Part shown: positions 57,688 to 64,000 of the stretch, in pieces
How the letters are laid out: each line of letters opens with the position of its first letter
Numbering within the stretch: the first letter of the stretch is position 1
NCBI RefSeq assembly: GCF_048544455.1
Contig: NC_133526.1
Span: 6,836,001 to 6,900,000 of the forward strand
DNA: 64,000 bases
From: Silene latifolia
Lineage: Eukaryota > Streptophyta > Magnoliopsida > Caryophyllales > Caryophyllaceae
Reading direction: 5' to 3'
The notes under the pieces: generated by a model
The model's database searches: none
What the model saw: the letters and a program-made list of their open reading frames with translations, nothing else
What the model was told of the DNA's origin: nothing
Program-made: the position numbers and the translations under genes

Positions 57688-60600
57688 TTAAGGTGACTCG
57701 ATACTTTTCACGAACTTCTTTGCCTGTCAAAGGTAAAACAACATGGTATAATGAAATATATGCAAAAAAAATACAAGCCACACATGTCCCGAATCATTTT
57801 CTTTCACACATGTGCACAGACAAGCCCCAACCTCCTCCCCACCTCATATAACATGCCGGAACCATCTATCGAGACAAACAAAAGAGATAAAGTCTCCAGA
57901 ACCTGTTTCTATTTCTTCAACAACACAAAACTTTCCCAATTGATAGTCACACGTAAATTTGAGAAGCAAAGAAACACCACTTCGTCTATAGATGATCATA
58001 GGTAATAAGGCTAATAGCCCACATGAGTACATGACATATGCAAAGACATTACGCTAGTCGTTAGCTACAAGTGTGTAACACGACACGGTGTGGAGTGTAG
58101 GGGTGTTCATTGGTCCGGGACCGGACCGGACCGGACCAAACTCTCTAGACCGAAGACCAAATAAGGGCTAAGAGGTGGACCAAGGACCGGACCATATTAA
58201 TATTGGTCCGGTCCAGTCTGGACCATAAAAATGCTTGGACCGGACCGGACCGGACCAAATATTATTGTCATTGACATGTTTTAGCATATAAAACTAGAAC
58301 TCGACAAGTTCGTAACGATCAAAACAAACAACATTATTTTATTATTAGATTTAACTACATAATTACACATCTTATAATACGTGTAAACAAAGTAAAATAT
58401 AAAATCAATAATATTACAATTTAAACATTTCTTTTCTTACATAACTTCGGTCCACGGTCCGGTCCGTGGTCTATTCGGTTTGGTCCATGACCGGACCGAA
58501 GACCAAAGTAGAGTAAATAGGTGGACCGTGGACCGGACCAAACAAAATTCGGTCCGGTCTGGTCCGGACCAAATGGTCCGGTTCAGTCTGGTCTTTGGTC
58601 CGGACCACTGAGTGAACAACCCTAGTGGAGTGTCAGACAGCTATTTGGTGAAGTTTCATGTTTTCTTTGCTAAAATTAGGTGTTGGAAGTGTCGTGATGT
58701 GACCGACACGAGACAAACTGTCAGGGTGAAGAGTCGAAGTTAACATACTGGATTACTTACTAAAGCAAGTAGTACTAACGTCAAGAGAGAGGATGGAGGG
58801 AGGCTACTTAGGTTCATACCTGTTCTAAGGTTAAGAACATTATGACATTCCATGAGCCCAAGCGTCCAAAATTTGGAATGAAGCCCTTGTAAAATGCAAG
58901 AGGACCCTGCAAGAGATATAAAAAAATAACAATATATTACAATCACACAATGAAGGTAACCAAAAGTTGTCCACCATCTCCTTGGATTGGATGTAGCTGT
59001 TAGTAAGCAGGGTAACATCAATGTTAACCCTCTCATTACCAACTTTAAAGTCTAATACGATTTCCATTTCATTTAAATGGAAACAGTGGGGATTTGGTGA
59101 CTGAGAGAGCGTAATCATACATCATTCTTCAAGGTCTTGACAAAACAATCTATTGTACTTGTGTATGTAGGATCTCCCATCATTCTGGATTTGACCTGCA
59201 ATAACAATACCACATACGCATTAGGATCCAAAAGGCAGCAGCCAGCAACAGCATCCAAAACACTGACAAGAGAATGCAGTTTTCCATTTCTTCCATTGGA
59301 TATTCCCAATTTTAAAAGGATGATGAGGATTAAATTGGTGTATAAACCAAGGAACACAAGAAATTGCATGAACCTCTGAAACGACCATTGTTATGGTTTT
59401 CAAAAGAAAAAAGACTAGTATAAGTTCATGTTCACGTCTAAATGATGCAATTATATCAGATGGAATGACAATCATACATTAAAAGTAAGAATATATTCTA
59501 AAAATAATTCAAGTGTTCAACTAACAGTTAGAGTCATTGATATAAGTATGGTCGAACTGAGAGGAAAGAAACAGAAACGCGGAAATAAATCATACAAGAG
59601 AGAACAGAAGAGCAATGGCTGGACAGAAGAGGATGGAAAATGAGGAGAGCTATAGATGCACGAATAAAAAAATTTCTGACTTTTTGACCAGAAAATACAG
59701 AATTTCTTTAACTCTCATATTCATTTTCTTTACCTAACTGATACTAGCTGTCCCTACTAAAAGATATAGCAAATTTCTGACTTTTTGACCAGAAAATACA
59801 GAATTTCTTTTAGGAAAGAACCAGGAGATGAGAAAGAAGAGGCAAATACATATAAAATATACTCCGTAGGTCTTAAAGATGTTTCTGAATTTTCAGCTCA
59901 CTATTCAATAATCTCAACAAGTCCATATTTGTAAATGTTCCTCATTTAATTACTTTTAACCATCCCATCCTCACTGTTCAAAATTTCTCTTTGTCAGGGT
60001 TAATCCATTGTTAAGGCTAAGAACTCATTGCAGTCGGCGACGTATTTCACCCTTTAGCTCCCTCATACAGTCATACATGCAAGACTTCTGCTAGGAGTTA
60101 AGGTGACGGTGACACTTGACAATATTATGAGTTCCTTAATAAAACAATCATTCACAGTGCTGGCAATGCATCTATTTGCTTAGCAAAGACTTTCAACACA
60201 CGATAAACCCAGCAGTTAGGCATGGATCGCTCTCAATATCCCCATTGACATAATATATTTCTCAATAAATGACCTCTTGAGTTAGATCTGTCCTTGGCCC
60301 ATGAGATTGTTCTTTCCTCTCAATACCTTCTAAATGCATCAAATAAGAGTGGAATATGCCTCCCATCCCAAACCCCATAATGGCGGAGATTTAGTTTCTA
60401 CAAAATACATCTAACCTTATTCCTTTAGTTTCTAATAAACGCATCAAATACATCTAAACTCCATTAACGGTGGAGATTTAGTTTCTAAATGCATCAAATA
60501 CATCAAACTTTCTTATTCATGCCAAGCATTAGTATAATAACCAGTTTCTAGGCATGTATATAAACTTAGGAAATCCTTCCCTCACAGTCACACCAGATCA

Positions 60601-63214
60601 GTTAAATAAATGTACCAGGTCTGACGCAAAACTTAAATGTAAGCAGTTTCAATTTCCAAACTAATAGCCACAGACATTGTTAAAAGTAGAACACTCCTAA
60701 ATCAGGGAACGACATTTATTTTTTAATAAGCTAACAACTAATACCAAGATAAATCATCAATGGCAAACAGCTAGTCATTAAACATGATAAATAAATACTC
60801 CCTCCGTCACGGTCAATTGTTGACCTTTGGTTTTGGCACAAAGACCAAGGAAAGAGGAAGGGACCTATTACTAAATGACAAGTGGAACAAATTGAGCATG
60901 AATGATCAAATTGCTCATCAAGTTTATTCTTAAAATAGAAATGACAACAATTGGCGGAGACACCCTAATATGGAAAAGGACAACAAATGACCGCGGGACG
61001 GAGGGAGTAAATAACTCTAAATAAATAAACCGAAGTCCTTGAAAGTTGTGATGGAATACTTACCACATCAATTGGCGAGCCAATGCAAACAGCAACAAAT
61101 CCTGCTCCAAGACCCGAAAGCAGATGGGTGAGAACATTATCTGTGAATCCCGGTATCTTCAGAATTGTCTGCAGCAGAACAAAAGCATGAGATATTGAAT
61201 GTGCTACTAATGAGGAAAATGAAAAATGATGGCTAATTGATAGTTATTTTTCACCTCCTTCACTTGATCGTAACTAGCCAGTTCAGCTGCATTTATAATA
61301 GCATTCCGTGCAACATTAGGTCCTAGACCAGTCCATAGAGCAGCAAGTCCTTCCTGAAAGTGCACAATGTTAGACACCTGCATAAACTATGACAATTGGA
61401 CATTTGGAGATCGGGGTTTCATGCTCCAAAGACCGGGTCACCTGCTTGTAAATTGTGGTATATGCATTTAACGCTCCAGTATAACGTCTTGGCACACCAG
61501 GAGCCAACTTTCCCTCAGATTGAAGACGGACTTTCACAAGATCCGTAGGATTAGCAATCGCGATTCCGACAGCACCTAAGAAAAAAAAATGAACATATTA
61601 GCCAGCTATTTATCTGAAAAATACATATTATGGAGAATGATCTGTATGAGGCTATCATTCATAGTAGTTTAGTAGTTCACCAGTTGTAAGTCCAGCAAGT
61701 ATCTTTTTGGTCAAAGGAACCTCGCCAACATGGTCTTTGCCCACATATAATGTCTTAACCTGTGTCAATGACATGATTACGTGAGTAATTCACTTTTTTA
61801 CATAATACTCACAGTATACCTTATCTAGATCAACATGAAAAACGGAACTGGAAACTCACAGGGTCATACAATCCGATCCTCAGACCACCATACAAACATT
61901 GTCGATGCAAACCCGGCACGATTCCTTTCCAGAGAGATGCCAGCCCTTCTTCCCTGGCAATGGTGCCAACTGTACCTAACATGCCCCTATATTTCGGTAA
62001 AGCAGCCGCATCTCCAACAGATTTTTTCTGAAGCTGAAGCCTAACTTTCGCAGTGTCCAAAGGGATGGTGCACACCTGTATATAATCACCATAAGGTTAA
62101 ACCCCAATCGAGAGCAACCCCAACATAATTATAATACTCCCTCGGACAGTTGGACTCTTTACTGTATTAACGTGTACTTATAATTATGAGGTCATTTAAT
62201 CCATTACTGCAGCCCACCCTAAAACAACCAGAAATGAGTAAACGACAACAGAAATGTTAATGCCTTCCACTCTCCTTAAGTTCCTCAAACGTCAATACAT
62301 CATTACTAACTACTCTTACATGGCACTTGCCATTTCAACAAACTCAGATGAGTCAATGTTAGGTAGTGTTTCATTATTGGAGTAAGGTCGTGTGGTCAAC
62401 AACCAAATGTTTCACAAACACTCTCTTTCAAGCGAAAGCAAACAACAAGCTCCTTTATATCCCAAACTACTACAAACCCCGAAAGCAATTATGCCGATAA
62501 TTGAGTTGGGAAAGTCAATCTCCCTAAAAGTGCATGCAAATTACGGCAGCAGCACACAAACTCGATTAAATTACTACTTCCACAAAACAATTTCGACAAA
62601 TTATGACTAGTAGTGAAATCATAGGGTTCTACATTTTGTACCTTTTGCCCTAAACTCAAAAAATTGCATAAAGATGCAAATCAAACCAATTAAGTCATTT
62701 AGATCGATCAATCACTTCAAAATCAAATGAACCGCATCAAATTCCACCAATTCTCAACGCAATTAACATTCAAACATCTCAATTCAAATCAAACCAATTA
62801 AGTAATTTAGTTCGATCAATCACACATTAAACCTAAAATCTTAAGAAACACTTCAAATTCCACCAATACTCGGCGCAATTTTCACCACAAAACACCTCAA
62901 TTCCAATCTCAATCACCGGATCACAAAAAGACAACGACAAAAAACAACAAACGGACAACAGAAAACGACGAAGCGAAAAGTAGAAAACGATATACTCCTT
63001 AAGTCACTCTCAATCGACAAATTCTTTATGTTTTTATTCTTTTCGAGGAATATTTTAATCAAACGTAAAGAATCTACTGAACGAGACGGAATTTCGAAAA
63101 AGGAATCGAATAGGAAACGAATATAAACCAAACCTCGGCGAAGCAAGCAGCAAAAGCGCTACTAGCCAAAATTCCGGGGAAGGAGATGTTAGAATCAGTT
63201 GCCGGCGGCGACAT
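57688..63214 (-). CDS. UCP1: Mitochondrial uncoupling protein (PUMP/UCP1 type)
   Basis: A carrier of the mitochondrial inner membrane that lets protons (and, per later work on the family, dicarboxylates/amino acids) cross, lowering oxidative stress. Exons on minus: 63214-63134, 62075-61860, 61759-61681, 61575-61442, 61353-61255, 61168-61064, 59195-59121, 58906-58820, 57723-57688; all GT–AG and in frame, 303 residues, as usual. Three mitochondrial-carrier repeats show their Px[DE]xx[KR] signatures: PLDTAK (32-37), PTDLVK (135-140), PIDVVK (235-240). UCP-type pieces: [12 protein letters not shown] and [20 protein letters not shown]. The C-terminus is Lys-Phe-Val-Lys-Ser-Ile-Glu-Ser-Pro. The 5' UTR has GCC(GTATCC) repeats. 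Confidence 0.95.
58098..58624. mobile_element. hAT-type MITE rich in GGACCGG in UCP intron 8
   Basis: Ends TAGGGGTGTTCATTGGTCC and GGACCACTGAGTGAACAACC-CTA flank 527 bp with an exact 8-bp duplication GTGGAGTG (58090-58097 and 58625-58632). Both subterminal zones are runs of GGACC/GGTCC words; the middle (58262-58440) is AT-rich. Confidence 0.93.
59670..59812. repeat. 42-bp direct repeat in UCP intron 6
   Basis: AAATTTCTGACTTTTTGACC and the 22 bases after it occur at 59670-59711 and 59771-59812 without visible mismatch. Confidence 0.9.
60798..61007. mobile_element. Stowaway-like MITE in UCP intron 6
   Basis: Ends CTCCCTCCGTCACGGTCAAT and GACCGCGGGACGGAGGGAG, TA on both sides, 210 bp. It lies 57 bp downstream (on minus) of exon 6. 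Confidence 0.92.
62993..63088. mobile_element. Decayed Stowaway-like MITE in UCP intron 1
   Basis: ACTCCTTAAGTCACTCTCAA…ATTCTTTATG and GTAAAGAATC…GAACGAGACGG form an imperfect inverted pair resembling the element at 48686-48925. Confidence 0.5.
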
Positions 63215-63310
63215 GGCGGCGGATACGGCGGATACGGCGGAGATCAGCGACGGATACGGCGGCGGTAGCGGTGGAGAGAGGGAAGAGAGAGAAAGCGAGG
63301 GTTTGGAAAA
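63215..63310 (-). promoter_or_regulatory. UCP 5' UTR with CCGCCGTATCC repeats
   Basis: On minus, directly before the ATG, CCGCCGTATCCG occurs three times in about 50 bases (63218-63262) after a CT-rich leader (63264-63300). The start codon has the plant-like context GCCGCCATGTC. Confidence 0.55.
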
Positions 63311-64000
63311 TGGAGTGAAGTGGTGAAGGTATATGTAGTTGGGAGGAGGAGGTTGTTATAAGACGCCATTTTGCTGTACATGGAAAAAATGGGGAGAGAC
63401 GTTCCGGGATTCGTGCAACACTGGATGTCCAGCTCACACCTTATGCGGCTCCTCGTCATCGTCTTTACCCCCTTTCGAAACAAATTTCGTTAAATATCGC
63501 TCGAGTTTTACTAATATCGAAAGTAATTAGTAATTACTTTTTTGTATTTTTTTCGGTTTTCTCATTTATATTTTATGTCAAAAATAATAATATTATCCCG
63601 AATTTTATTAATATTGTTTGAACTAATTATTTTTATTTTTATTGCTAAAATCCCTCTAATTATAGGATATAAACTTGTATTTATCGAAAATAATTTAGTA
63701 GGACTATTGTTTATGGTGGTCTTGAATTATCTTTTACTCCATATAATAATAATAATAATAATATATTGTCAAAAAAATTATTTTACTATCTTCTTTATTT
63801 CTGTTTTATTTTGTGAGTCAAAATTAGCAAAATTTAACCATATTTAAGATGAGGAAAAAATTGTTATTACATTATCCTTCAAATCCAAATACTTTGATCC
63901 CATCTTTTATGTGACAACAAATCTTTCATGTTAAACAAAAGTTTAATGCAATGTGAGAAAGGGATGTATAAATAAATAAACATACATGCATTTCAAAATC
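63311..64000. other. Upstream of UCP, AT-rich, no gene
   Basis: The first about 150 bp may hold the UCP promoter. From 63520 the DNA is AT-rich without recognised gene or repeat apart from an (AAT)n run at 63747-63763. Confidence 0.5.

Noticed and set aside
58740-59118. Overlapping open frames on minus in the UCP region
   Set aside because: They run through exon 7/8 borders in wrong frames and introns of UCP; the spliced UCP model explains the coding signal.
1-64000. tRNA, rRNA, CRISPR, phage or bacterial operon features
   Set aside because: No cloverleaf with A/B boxes, no rRNA core, and no spaced direct repeats of CRISPR type were seen. The 80-bp array has no spacers. Genes are intron-rich and eukaryotic.

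Overview
The window is nuclear DNA of a flowering plant. Its genes carry many short GT–AG introns, and the products are plant-type: a chloroplast acetyl-CoA carboxylase subunit with a transit peptide, a plant ataxin-3, an RTNLB reticulon and a plant uncoupling protein. The gaps are filled with plant transposon classes (Copia, Tat-lineage Gypsy, Helitron, Stowaway, Tourist-like, hAT and Mutator-like MITEs). A core eudicot, perhaps in the Caryophyllales, is only a weak guess from the look of the repeats. No virus, CRISPR array, tRNA or rRNA gene was seen.

Layout. Positions 1-22955 are a rearranged cluster of one Ty1/Copia family. There are four partial copies (E1 minus, E2 minus, E3 plus, E4 minus), with LTRs of two subtypes joined head-to-tail and head-to-head. 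E2 and E3 form an inverted repeat with arms of about 5 kb. E4 keeps an open gag. Positions 22956-28521 are the 3' half of a Ty3/Gypsy element of the Tat type: a broken integrase end, eleven copies of an 80-bp tandem repeat, a two-exon antisense ORF of 802 codons with an acidic N-terminal tract and a long coiled coil, then a polypurine tract and a 560-bp LTR. Positions 28522-36336 are non-genic or broken: two non-autonomous Helitrons facing opposite ways (28696-30769 plus, 33956-36336 minus) flank a frame-broken glycine-rich sequence and an unrecognised exon fragment.

Positions 36972-63214 form a gene island. The plastid carboxyltransferase alpha subunit (minus, 10 exons, 759 aa) lies divergent to an ataxin-3 deubiquitinase (plus, 2 exons, 270 aa). 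A reticulon-like protein (plus, 4 exons, 206 aa) follows and is convergent with a mitochondrial uncoupling protein (minus, 9 exons, 303 aa). All four models were built by hand from splice sites; every junction keeps frame and fits the family proteins. The four genes act in different compartments (plastid fatty-acid synthesis, ubiquitin editing, ER membrane shaping, mitochondrial inner-membrane transport), so no shared pathway is implied. Introns and spacers hold about twenty small DNA transposons, many with exact target-site duplications read directly from the sequence.

The most interesting items are the spliced antisense gene and tandem array in the Tat element, the large Copia palindrome and its LTR junctions, the possible short spliced gag of E4, the Helitron pair, and a group of hAT-type MITEs whose interiors are built from one short motif that differs between elements.
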